Part shown: piece by piece, positions 1 through 7,775 of the stretch
Numbering within the stretch: position 1 is the first letter of the stretch
How the letters are laid out: each line of letters begins with the position of its first letter
DNA from: an uncultured Ruminococcus sp.
GTDB taxonomy: Bacteria > Bacillota > Clostridia > Oscillospirales > Ruminococcaceae
NCBI GenBank assembly: GCA_947174085.1
Contig: CAMWHN010000087.1
Location: forward strand, 1-8,077
DNA: 8,077 nt
Direction: 5' to 3'
Made by a program: the position numbers and the translations under genes
Notes under the pieces: model-generated
Databases searched by the model: none
The model's input: only the letters and a program-made list of their open reading frames with translations
Told to the model about the DNA's origin: nothing

Positions 1-1666
1 GCTTGCTGGTATCTGTAACTTTGATATGTCTATTTAATTTCGCAAGAGGTCTATTGATGCTCCCATCTGCATTCACAATCAGCGTACCATGACAGTCCAG
101 CCCATTCACAATGATTGGCTTGCCTAATGTGTTCTCAGTCGGCAGTTTTTTCAGCATCTCCAGGAAATCTCTGTATTTTTCACGTATATCCGTGCTGTCA
201 GCAATGCTTTCAAGCTCCATTTTCTGCACTTTCAACTGCTCCATTTTCTGTGTCAGATCAAACATCAGCTCTGCGTAGACAGAAGCATCTCTCCCTGCAA
301 TCTCAGCCTGCTTTTTTCCTGCGGATGCCCTGTTATAAGCATCACCTGTCACCTTCAGTTCCGCTTCGATCATGACTATTTTCTGCGTATCAACTGTGGG
401 TACATTTATTGAAGAAATGACACGCTCAGCAGCTCTGCAAAACTCACAGCTTTCACCATATTGTTCATACTCTCGTTTCAGCCGATACAGCATCTCCATA
501 AAACTCTGTTCTACCGCAAGCATGGAAACATAGGTTTTTTCCGTACCCGGCACAAGGTGTAAATTCACGGTTTTCAGCACAGGATACTGAAATGCATAAC
601 CACCGCTGCCATCTTCTTTTTTGTAGCCTGTCGCCATTGCCCTGTAGGAAATCCGCTTCAAAGGTGAGCCGTCCGCAAGTTTCAGGTTAACAAATGGACA
701 AGTCTCACGCCCATTCGTTTTCATATAATTTTTCTTCCTCTCGGCTTTATGCAATTGCTCTTGAACACGGCTTAAAAGCTCCGGTTCAATAATTGCCGGA
801 TGATGATTTTCAATGAAGTATTGCGGCAAAATCGTCTGCTTTTTCACGGATTTATGTGTCAGGAAGTCCACAGTTGCGGTCTTTTATAAAAGCAAGTGAC
901 CTGCATAAATCTCATTTCGCAATACACGCAGAACACCGTCTGACCGCCATTTACAGCCCATAACCGTGGTGATTCCATTATCATTCAGCATTTTTGCGAT
1001 AGCTGTTGACGAATTTCCGTCCGCATAGCTTTCGTATATCATTTGCACAACAACCGCCTATTCCGGATTGATAACCCATTCGCCGTTTTCCCCAAAGTCG
1101 TACCCAATCGTGCGATTCAGGTCAATAATTGGCTCGCCGTTCTGAAATTTCTTCTGTAAGCTCCAGCGGATATTCTCCGAAATACTGCGGCTTTCCTCCT
1201 GCGCAAGAGCCGACATGATAGTCAAAACCAATTCTCCCTGAGCGTTTCCGGTGTCGATATTCTCCTTCTGAAAGATCACTCTCACAGGCGGATCAAGGGC
1301 TTTCAGCTCACGGATGCAGGCAAGAGCATCGAGGGTATTTCTCGCCCAGCAAGACAGGCTCTTTGTCAGAATCAAGTCAAATTTGTGGGCTTTCGCATCC
1401 TCCATCATTTGATTGAATTGCACACGGTGTGTGCGGTTAGTTCCGCTGATGGCTTCGTCACCGTAAAATCCCGCAAATTCGAGGTTTTCCTGACTTTGGA
1501 TATATTCAACGAAATAGCTTTTTTGTGTAGTGTAAGACAATTGCTGACTGTCATGCTCACTGCTCACACGAGCATAGCAAGCGGCACGGATTTTTCGGGC
1601 AGCAGACCTCCTGCTTGATACAGGTATCATCTGCACATTTGATGCGGTCAAAACTTGTATTGACAT
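1..1666 (-). pseudogene. Second large serine recombinase, two in-frame stops, runs off the left edge
   Basis: Family role: phage or transposon integrase that cuts and rejoins DNA through a 5'-phosphoserine link. The resolvase domain spans about residues 27-175, with YARVS carrying the presumed nucleophile Ser35 and the late EESRSISEN motif. A recombinase domain and a long C-terminal segment follow, open to the window edge (555 codons visible). The frame is broken by TAG at 1058-1060 (codon 203, after VINPE, where relatives usually have Glu or Gln) and by TAA at 884-886 (codon 261, inside GHLLL-stop-KTATVDFLTHKS, where relatives have Gln). Translation past both stops stays recombinase-like with no frameshift. 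The arginine of the usual SRxxRN motif is Cys106 (SCWARN), which should abolish catalysis. Unlike its neighbour, the region after the recombinase domain shows no clear four-cysteine zinc ribbon. The gene starts 13 bases after the first recombinase's stop, with only a weak Shine-Dalgarno (AGTAGAG). A truncated 202-residue resolvase domain could still be made. Confidence 0.88.
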
Positions 1667-1679
1667 ATATTTCTCTACT

Positions 1680-3338
1680 TTATAAATTTATATCTGTTTC
1701 AGTTTCGTCAAACCAGTAGACAGTGAGGTGTGTTGTGTCATGCACGATAATAGACAACGCCAATGCTTTGACGTATAAAGGCAGTCTTTTACGCAGCTCC
1801 GTTTCAGATGAAGTTTTCATAAAAGAAATCAGCTCATCACGTATCGCATAATCCCTCTCTAAAAGTGCCCAATGCTTTTCTTTATTTTCAAGTTCAGATT
1901 CCAATGCTGATTTCTCTTTTTCAAGAGCTGTAATGTTGTTTCTCATTTCATCACATTGCGCTAAATAATCCGAAAAATTGAATTTTTCTCCAAAAATCTC
2001 CTGCCGCATTTGTAGGACTTCCAGCCTGTTCTGCAATTCTTCGTAAGTTGCCACAGCGTTTTCCAGCTCCATTTCAGCAATCGTAATCTGCTTTTTCATG
2101 ATACTTCTGTCACGCTCCATAAAGTCCAGATCCTGCGTACTTTCCAATTTTGCAAGAAGCTCATTGCTGATTGGAAACCTCGCATCTACGGCATTTATGA
2201 GCATTAGGTCAAGCATAACTTGTGAAATCTTCTCCGCATTGCATATACACATTCCGTTGTTCAGCATCGCCGAATTGCACTTCCAGAAAATCGTATATCT
2301 CTCACGTATTGAGGCATAATTCTTACCACAGTGTTCGCATACCAGCCGACTTGAATAACGGTATTCGCGCCTTTTTCTTGCGCTGATATCCTTTTTTCTT
2401 CGCTTCTGCGCCTTTTGAAAAAGCTCTCTTGAAATAATTGCAGGGTGGTGATTTTTGATGTAATATTGCTGAATTTCGCCATTGTTGCGCTTGCTTTTAT
2501 GTGTCAGAAAATCCTCTGTGTAGGATTTACGCGTTAGAACGTCACCACAGTAACGCTCATTTTTCAGGATAAAGCTGATTCTTTCGTGCATCCATCCGCA
2601 TTTTGCATCGGGCGCAGGGACTTTTTCACCGTTGAGGATCCTTGTAATTTCCGCTATGTTCCTTCCATCCACATAAAGCATGAAGATTCTTTTTACAATC
2701 TCCGCCTCATTCGGTACGATTATGACTTTTCGCCGCTTATAGCCTGTTTTCGTGGTTTCAAATTCGTCCGACAGTTCATACCCATAGCACCGTATATTCG
2801 GCACATCACCGCGAGGGGAATATTTTTCCATGCTCCAGTGCAGATTCTCTGAAATTGTCCGTGACTCCTCCTGTGCAATGGCTGCAAGCGTTGTTAGGAT
2901 AAATTCACTTTTCATATCACCTGTATCCAGCTCTTCTTTTTCAAAATAACAGGTTACACCGAATGTTTTCAGCTTCCGAATAATTTCCACGGTATCAGCG
3001 GTATTTCGGGATAAACGGCTGATGGATTTGCAAATAACTCTGTCGATCCTGCCCTGCTCACAATGACGGAGCAGACGGTTCAGACTGATACGATTTTCCT
3101 TTTTTGTGCCGGAAATGCCATAATCGGCATATACGCCTGCCGAATCCCAATCAAAACGTGACGGCAGCAGTTTTGAAAAATAACGATCCTGCGCTTCATA
3201 GCTGTCCTCCTGTTCCGGATTATCCGTACTCACGCGGATATAACACGCTACTCTGACTTTTTGAAGGGCAGGCATCGGCTCGCCATTAATATTTACTGAC
3301 GGCAAAATAATTTGTGGAGCTTTTGTAGTCGGTATCAT
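1680..3338 (-). CDS. Large serine recombinase (site-specific integrase/excisionase), intact
   Basis: Presumed integrase of the element, joining attP and attB through a covalent serine-DNA intermediate. The 552 residues are a normal large-serine-recombinase length. In order: an N-terminal resolvase domain (about 28-175) with YIRVS (Arg35, Ser37 nucleophile), the intact catalytic SRLSRN (107-112) and EESRTISEN (157-165); a recombinase domain (about 180-310) with NEAEIVKRIFMLY and GDVLTRKSYTEDFLT; a zinc ribbon with CEHC at 334-337 and further cysteines at 354, 364 and 366; a coiled coil (about 405-500); and a short hydrophobic C-terminal segment. Its ATG overlaps the upstream gene's TGA (ATGA), and an AAAGGAG lies about 11 bases before it, so the two are translationally linked. 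It is the only recombinase in the window with all catalytic residues. Family assignment is firm; the att sites it uses cannot be told from this sequence. Confidence 0.96.
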   Translation of the reverse strand: MIPTTKAPQIILPSVNINGEPMPALQKVRVACYIRVSTDNPEQEDSYEAQDRYFSKLLPSRFDWDSAGVYADYGISGTKKENRISLNRLLRHCEQGRIDRVICKSISRLSRNTADTVEIIRKLKTFGVTCYFEKEELDTGDMKSEFILTTLAAIAQEESRTISENLHWSMEKYSPRGDVPNIRCYGYELSDEFETTKTGYKRRKVIIVPNEAEIVKRIFMLYVDGRNIAEITRILNGEKVPAPDAKCGWMHERISFILKNERYCGDVLTRKSYTEDFLTHKSKRNNGEIQQYYIKNHHPAIISRELFQKAQKRRKKDISARKRREYRYSSRLVCEHCGKNYASIRERYTIFWKCNSAMLNNGMCICNAEKISQVMLDLMLINAVDARFPISNELLAKLESTQDLDFMERDRSIMKKQITIAEMELENAVATYEELQNRLEVLQMRQEIFGEKFNFSDYLAQCDEMRNNITALEKEKSALESELENKEKHWALLERDYAIRDELISFMKTSSETELRKRLPLYVKALALSIIVHDTTHLTVYWFDETETDINL

Positions 3339-4201
3339 GCTCTTGCTCTCTCCTTTCTGAATTTTTCAACCGTAATATCAAGCTGTTCCTGCGTTTTAAA
3401 TGCGGTGATACCACTAAGTGGTTTTGCTAAGATTCTCCGACTCTGCTTATATAAATCGCCGGGCAGTCCGATGCCGTCAAGCCATATCCGCATGGCGAAT
3501 TTCTCGTTTTCCTCGTTGACTTTCTTTGCACGAATCCACTTGTATTCTATTGCAGAGCGGTTCATTAAAGTAATCAAATAACGGAATGCGGTCATATGAG
3601 ATTCGTCTTTATTTGTGGGAAAAGCAGTGATCAAAATGCTTTCATCAGTGAACACAATGCCCTGCAGGTCAGCATTGAAAGGTGATACCGTCCGCAGAAA
3701 ATTCCCCACAGAATAGATGCATGCATCGTCTTTCAGGGCTTCAATAACATCATCCGAAACAAGGAATATCGCACCGGTAGCTTTGTAAATCAGGCTTGCT
3801 CTTGTGTAAAACAGGTGCAGCAGATTTCTCAGCGATAAGCCGGTATGGTCGATAAGCAGCAGGGTAAGAACAGGTTCTTCCATAAGGTTTTGGATTTATA
3901 GTTCAGGTTCGATTTGCTCAGATTCAATCGGGATCTCACAATCATGCTCGTTTATTTCCTGCGAAACAGGTGTTGCTTCTTCTATCGGTTTTTCAATCAA
4001 TTCTTCATTGAAAAGCGTTTGTAAAAGCTCTTCATCGGCATCATCAGGCGCGATCAGAATGTTATCTCTTGTAATGGTATAATCGCCTATCCTGTAGCTG
4101 TGGTCGCGCCCTCTCATGAACTGCGATTGAAGCCCGATGAGCGTTTTTATTCGTTCCACCAGAATTTTACGCTCCATTACGAGCAGCTTGTATTCCTGCA
4201 T
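3335..4201 (-). pseudogene. 'Virulence-related protein' family homologue split by an in-frame TAA
   Basis: First gene of the recombinase operon. It starts at ATG 4201, nine bases after a strong AGGAGG. Codons 1-101 are followed by TAA at 3896-3898, four sense codons, and then 182 residues in exactly the same frame from ATG 3883, which has no Shine-Dalgarno. Read through, the frame is 288 codons. From memory, both halves match a protein annotated 'virulence-related protein' beside Firmicute mobile elements. The N-terminal half has RKILVERIKTLIG and the strand-like YRIGDYTITRDNILI. The C-terminal half has ENEKFAMRIWLDGIGLPGD and YKQSRRILAKPLSG, like the family's NxKYAMRCFLxxLGFIG and RKILL..LSG motifs. 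No enzymatic motif is visible and the molecular role is unknown; the name is historical and does not show virulence. Co-transcription and a 4-base overlap with the recombinase suggest a link with element mobility. The acidic linker (about residues 70-101) suggests two separately folded domains, so two working polypeptides cannot be excluded. Confidence 0.72.
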
Positions 4202-4210
4202 GGCATCACC

Positions 4211-4216
4211 CCTCCT
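4211..4216 (-). promoter_or_regulatory. Strong Shine-Dalgarno of the recombination operon's first gene
   Basis: AGGAGG (within AGGAGGGG on the minus strand) ends nine bases before ATG 4201. It fixes the start of the virulence-like gene. It contrasts with the absence of any such site before ATG 3883, the start of that gene's second half. Confidence 0.8.
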
Positions 4217-4267
4217 GTGTTTATGTATGGGCGTGAAAACCCTGATTCCACACCATTTTCGTATTAC

Positions 4268-4296
4268 ATATTAAATCGTTTTTCGGGATAAGTCAA
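4268..4296 (-). promoter_or_regulatory. Sigma-A-type promoter of the recombination operon
   Basis: On the minus strand, TTGACT (4291-4296) and TAATAT (4268-4273) are separated by exactly 17 bases, close to the TTGACA/TATAAT consensus. Transcription should start near 4260, giving a leader of about 60 bases before ATG 4201. It faces the virulence-like and recombinase genes, so integration functions can be expressed separately from the late operon. The overlapping inverted repeat suggests repression. Confidence 0.78.
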
Positions 4297-4302
4297 CGAT
4301 TT
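4273..4302. repeat. 8+8 base inverted repeat overlapping the promoter (candidate operator)
   Basis: AAATCGTT (4273-4280) and AACGATTT (4295-4302) form perfect inverted arms around 14 bases. The right arm covers part of the -35 box and the left arm touches the first base of the -10 box, so a dimeric protein bound here would block RNA polymerase. The arms and placement are seen; the operator role is inferred. A recombinase-binding site is an alternative. Confidence 0.5.
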
Positions 4303-4314
4303 TCGAGCCTGATT

Positions 4315-4368
4315 TTCAGCATATATTCAATGAATCTTTGCCATATTTATTGTGATAAATATGCTGAA
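4315..4368. repeat. Nested palindromes in the spacer between lysis and recombination operons
   Basis: Outer perfect arms TTCAGCATAT (4315-4324) and ATATGCTGAA (4359-4368) enclose an 11-base palindrome, ATTCAATGAAT (4325-4335). They also enclose a hairpin with 9-base arms (4342-4350 and 4355-4363, loop TGTG). The hairpin's right arm overlaps the outer right arm by five bases, so the two structures exclude each other. No U-tract follows in the direction of endolysin transcription, so this is not a classical intrinsic terminator. Possible roles are a recombinase or regulator binding region, or a 3'-end-stabilising structure for the lysis mRNA. Confidence 0.6.
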
Positions 4369-4382
4369 TTGACACCCGCTTT

Positions 4383-5564
4383 TTACGACTTTTTAAGCGT
4401 ACCTTTGAAAACATCGCCGCCAACCTGAACAGTAACATTTACCTTGTTATCATGTTCAGCCGTGGGAGATTGTCCGAAGCCGTTCAGTCCTTTTTCCTTG
4501 ATAATCGCAGGAAAATCAGTAGTGCAAATATCAGGGTCAACATTTCCATTTATTCCTAAAACAAAGCCTTTTTCTGAATACTGCCACAGAGAATATGCAC
4601 CGCTGTAATTCGTTTGATTTACCCAGTGTGCAAGCCAGATCGTGTAGCGGTTTTTGATGTCATCAGAAGTATGCGTTGTAAGCGATGATGCAGAGCCGTA
4701 CAGACCTGTGAAATATCCGGCGGACTCAACTTTTTCAAGGAAAGCTCTCATGATTGCAGAGACCTTTTCCTTGCCAAGGTCAAATGGCTTTTTCTCCTCC
4801 ACATCGAAGTAGACTGGGGACTCAAACTGCTTTCCTTTGATAACGGAGAGGAACACATCGGCTTCCAGGCTTGCTTCATCCTCGGACATCGCATAAGAAT
4901 ACCAGTACGCTCCAACCGGGATTCCTGCCGCTTTGGCATTCTTGTAATTCTCCTCAAAACGTGCATCTTTCTGAGAAAGTTCACGTCCATATCCTGCACG
5001 GAGAATAGCAAAATCAATGCCGTCAGCCTTGACCTTGTTCCAGTCGATCGTGCCGTTGTGAACACTGATATCAATGCCTTTCATAAGATTTTTATCTTCT
5101 TTCTGAATTCCTAAATATTGATAAAAATCGCTTGTCACGGAGTTATTGCCCTTCGTCTCATCACCATGCCAATTTGAGCCTGTCCGCACATCCACATGGG
5201 TGTGCTGATAGGATGTGTCGATATTGGCAATGCCAGTGAATCCGATATCCTGCGCCGTGTAGCAAACTGTTTTACTTGAAATCGGCTGTCCATCCTGTCC
5301 GTAGCAGCAGATATCAGCCGCATTGCCCTTTGTATGCTGACCTGTTCCGTTGCCGCCCACGTTTTTATCATGAGTAGCACATCTGTAGCCGGATGTGACA
5401 ATAATCTTAGAGCAATTGAGATTTTTATAGAGCTTTTCGAGGTTCTCCACAAGTTTTTCGTTTACCTCAAAATCATGCTCCTTGTCGCATTTACAGCGGA
5501 ACTCTTTTGCATTGAAATGCGGTGAAAGCTGTGTATTATCGCCAAATTCATACTTTTTAATCAT
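4383..5564 (-). CDS. Bifunctional endolysin: M15 peptidase plus GH25 muramidase
   Basis: Phage lysis enzyme that degrades host peptidoglycan after the holin opens the membrane. Residues about 10-130 form a Peptidase_M15-type domain with TSGYR (57-61), QHTKGNAAD (76-84; His77 and Asp84 as zinc ligands) and HTHVD (121-125; His123 as third ligand), expected to cut peptide bridges or stems. Residues about 162-350 form a GH25 lysozyme domain with GIDISVHNG (Asp165), the catalytic YFDVE (Asp254, Glu256), LAHW (311-314) and NVDPD, expected to cleave the MurNAc-GlcNAc bond. The last 30 residues (VNVTVQVGGDVFKGTL) are a short beta-like tail; no SH3, LysM or choline-binding repeat is seen. There is no signal peptide, which fits holin-dependent release. 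The 393-residue frame is intact. AGGAGG sits 10 bases upstream, overlapping the holin's stop codon. Confidence 0.96.
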   Translation of the reverse strand: MIKKYEFGDNTQLSPHFNAKEFRCKCDKEHDFEVNEKLVENLEKLYKNLNCSKIIVTSGYRCATHDKNVGGNGTGQHTKGNAADICCYGQDGQPISSKTVCYTAQDIGFTGIANIDTSYQHTHVDVRTGSNWHGDETKGNNSVTSDFYQYLGIQKEDKNLMKGIDISVHNGTIDWNKVKADGIDFAILRAGYGRELSQKDARFEENYKNAKAAGIPVGAYWYSYAMSEDEASLEADVFLSVIKGKQFESPVYFDVEEKKPFDLGKEKVSAIMRAFLEKVESAGYFTGLYGSASSLTTHTSDDIKNRYTIWLAHWVNQTNYSGAYSLWQYSEKGFVLGINGNVDPDICTTDFPAIIKEKGLNGFGQSPTAEHDNKVNVTVQVGGDVFKGTLKKS

Positions 5565-5574
5565 ATTTCATCGT

Positions 5575-5580
5575 CCTCCT
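5575..5580 (-). promoter_or_regulatory. Endolysin Shine-Dalgarno, overlapping the holin stop
   Basis: AGGAGG on the minus strand lies 10 bases before ATG 5564 and shares its first bases with the TAG that ends the holin frame (5579-5581). The overlap shows this TAG is the authentic holin end and couples holin and endolysin translation. A nearer ATG runs into a stop after four codons and is not used. Confidence 0.8.
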
Positions 5581-6025
5581 AAAATTCATCGATCATTTCC
5601 TGAATTTTGTCATCAAGTCTGCCAGCCTTTTTCTGCAATACCTCGATTGCCTTTTTAATTGAATCGGGATATGGCACGCCCATACAACTGGTATTCTCAA
5701 TGATCGACAGCAGTTCATTAACGCAAAATCCGATGCAGGTCGCATCACGAACGTAGGTCGTTCCCACAAGAAGGTCGATTCTCACCGCCACAACGATCAT
5801 TAGCAAGGTGCAGACTTTTTTGGCAAGACCTACTCACTCGGCTCTGCTGCTGAGTCTGCCGGTTTTGCTGTGCTTGGATTTTCCCATTGATGCGGCGATC
5901 AGACCTGTTGCAAAGTCAATGCTCATAAAAATTACAAGCGTAGTCAAAGCTGAATCCCAACCGCCGAGCAATGCTGCGAAAAATCCTCCGCTCATGCCGA
6001 TAATTGTACAGATATTTTCTTTCAT
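5579..6025 (-). pseudogene. Phage holin (four-helix, phi LC3/Cp-1-like) with an in-frame TGA
   Basis: The holin forms holes in the host membrane so the endolysin can reach the wall. Starting at ATG 6025 (seven bases after GGAGG; the ATG at 6031 lies too close to it), the frame is 148 codons but has TGA at 5834-5836 (codon 64). Before the stop are two membrane segments (IIGMSGGFFAALLG and ALTTLVIFMSIDFATGLIAA) and the basic linker GKSKHSKTG. After it, in the same frame, come VGLAKKV and two more hydrophobic segments (CTLLMIVVAVRIDLLVG and CIGFCVNELLSIIEN), then an amphipathic charged tail. This is the full layout of the Phage_holin_4 type family. The lost codon is plausibly Trp, Arg or Gly, each one substitution from TGA. 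The second half has no Shine-Dalgarno. Either the holin is dead, or a two-helix fragment is made. The upstream tail gene ends in TGA overlapping ATG 6031. Confidence 0.85.
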
Positions 6026-6828
6026 TTTCATCCCTCCAAGATTTTAATAGATTTGATTTTCGGATGAGAGTTATTGCTCCTGCCAACCCACGCAAGATAA
6101 TATTCACCATTCGGAACATTTTCGCAAGATGTCAGCATAGTGATAAAATCCGCAGAATACAGCCATTCAAAGGAAACTTCAATACAATCACCAGCCTTGA
6201 TTTTATTGAAAATGTGATCGGCAATCGGTACATTTTCACCTCTGCTCGCCACTGTGACTAAATAGAACATTCCATTTTCATTTGCACCTGACATATACTC
6301 CATGGTAATTTTGCTGTTTGGAGTAATTTTCACGGCGATTGCTGATGCAGTAAGCAGCGAAGTGTCCTAGCCAAGCACATCAAAACTGTAATTCAACATA
6401 TACTCCGTATTTTTAGAGCAGAACTCAGGATACTGCTCCACAAACGAAATCAGCGAGTAAGTTCCATTATTAAGGAGCAGCAGAATATTTTTGTCATGCA
6501 AATCAAAAATGTCTGAACTGGCAGAAAACAGCGTAACTGCGTTGTTTCCGCTTGCAATCTGTGATTCCAAAATTGTAATTCTATTCTCTAAATTCAAAAT
6601 CGCATCATTCTGATTCTGCTGGTCATACTGCGTGGAATCCCTAAACTGCTGTAATTCAGTCTCAACTCCGGAGATTTTATCCCATTTTGCAATTTTTGCA
6701 GACGTTAAGCTGTTGAGCAACGTCAGATTATGATGCCAATGTGCCTGCGATACAACAGGCTCGACAGAATCCTTGACCGCCTGAATTTCGCTATTTACGG
6801 TGTTTTCCAAGGAAGTAAGGTCGTTTTC

Positions 6829-6972
6829 TACCGCCTGAAATTTCCATTCGACCAGCTTTTGAGTTTCCACTCTGGTGACATAGGGAGAGAGGTCAGGTGT
6901 GGAAGATAAAATTTTATCCTCCACGATTTTTAGAACCTCCACTCTTGTGATATACGGCGATAAGTCGGGAGT
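6829..6972 (-). repeat. Tandem 24-residue repeat inside the tail protein
   Basis: Two adjacent 72-base copies encode TPDLSPYITRVEVLKIVEDK (then ILSS) and TPDLSPYVTRVETQKLVEWK (then FQAV). The TPDLSPYxTRVE core is almost identical and the remainder diverged, consistent with an in-frame duplication in a tail-fibre shaft. Confidence 0.8.
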
Positions 6973-6975
6973 TAT

Positions 6976-7353
6976 GGATTGCAGCCACTCCTCCTCAGAG
7001 CCTGTAAATCCATTTTCAACGGCGACTTCGTATGCGGATTTTCCGTTGAGATTGGTAAGCAAAAATAAATGCGTCCACATGGACACATCATGACCAACTG
7101 AATCAAGCCATCGGTATTGCAGCTCGTTGTTGTATACTCGAAGTTCCACAGTTTTGCCGTCAATACCATTCTGTCCATCTATGCCATCCCTGCCGTCCTT
7201 TCCGTTAGTACCGTTCTGTCCATCAACACCGTCACGACCATTTTTATTGTCAATTCCATCTTTGCCCGGCAAACCGTCCGCACCTTTCAGGCTTTCCAAC
7301 CACTCAGAAACCGTCCCGACAAAGCCGTTCTCTTTTGCAATCTCATAAGCTGA
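6976..7353 (-). repeat. Duplicated SAYE-ENGF-EWL modules flanking the collagen stretch
   Basis: Two copies of a pattern SAYExAxENGFxGxxxEWLxS lie at 7285-7353 and 6976-7038. From memory, this module recurs beside collagen-like segments in Firmicute phage tail and surface proteins. Together with the 24-residue repeat it shows the shaft grew by module duplication. Confidence 0.75.
7156..7284 (-). repeat. Collagen-like Gly-X-Y segment of the tail protein
   Basis: Fourteen consecutive triplets (GAD GLP GKD GID NKN GRD and so on), rich in Asp, Asn, Lys and Arg, should form a short triple helix and trimerise the fibre. The fifth triplet begins with Asn (AAT, residue 177) instead of Gly, a break in the helix register rule. 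Confidence 0.88.
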
Positions 7354-7775
7354 AAGACCGTCCTTGCCGTTGACACCTACCTGTATTTCAGCGATTTTCT
7401 GCAAAAGCTGTGTGTACAGATCGGGTGTGGGCGGAATGGGAATATCGTCATCACCCTCAAATCCCGATGCACGGATATTCAGCGTAACAGGAACAGTCGT
7501 TGCACGGACGGTTGTATCAGATGCCGCATCATAGCCGAAAACAGACATTTTCACCGCACCTACATGAAGCTCTGAAGGAAGATAACAGGAAGTGCCGTCG
7601 ATCCCAAGAACAATGCTGTAAACCTCATCGCATTGCGAAAATTGTACGACCTTGTGAAATTTTTTCCAGTCACCGTCAAAGGTGAATTTGAACTGTACAT
7701 ACCGAATCTGATGATCCGCTAAAACCTCACGTTCCAAAATCTCAATGCTCTGGTTTTTAACAAGAAATTTCCACA

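Noticed and set aside
115..2852. Plus-strand open frames opposite the recombinase genes
   Set aside because: They are antisense to strong protein matches, lack ribosome-binding sites and show no recognisable protein features.
4342..4363. Intrinsic terminator after the endolysin
   Set aside because: The stem is almost entirely A/T and no run of T follows in the direction of transcription.
5084..5106. Internal start at Met161 giving a free GH25 domain from the endolysin
   Set aside because: The Met falls neatly before GIDISVHNG, but only a weak purine-rich stretch precedes it, so it is not supported without expression data.
884..6369. Stop-codon reassignment as the explanation for all internal stops
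   Set aside because: All three stop codons occur internally, while authentic gene ends here also use TAA, TAG and TGA: the TAG at the holin end overlaps the endolysin Shine-Dalgarno, TGA overlaps ATG before the recombinase, and TAA ends the endolysin and first recombinase. No single known code fits.
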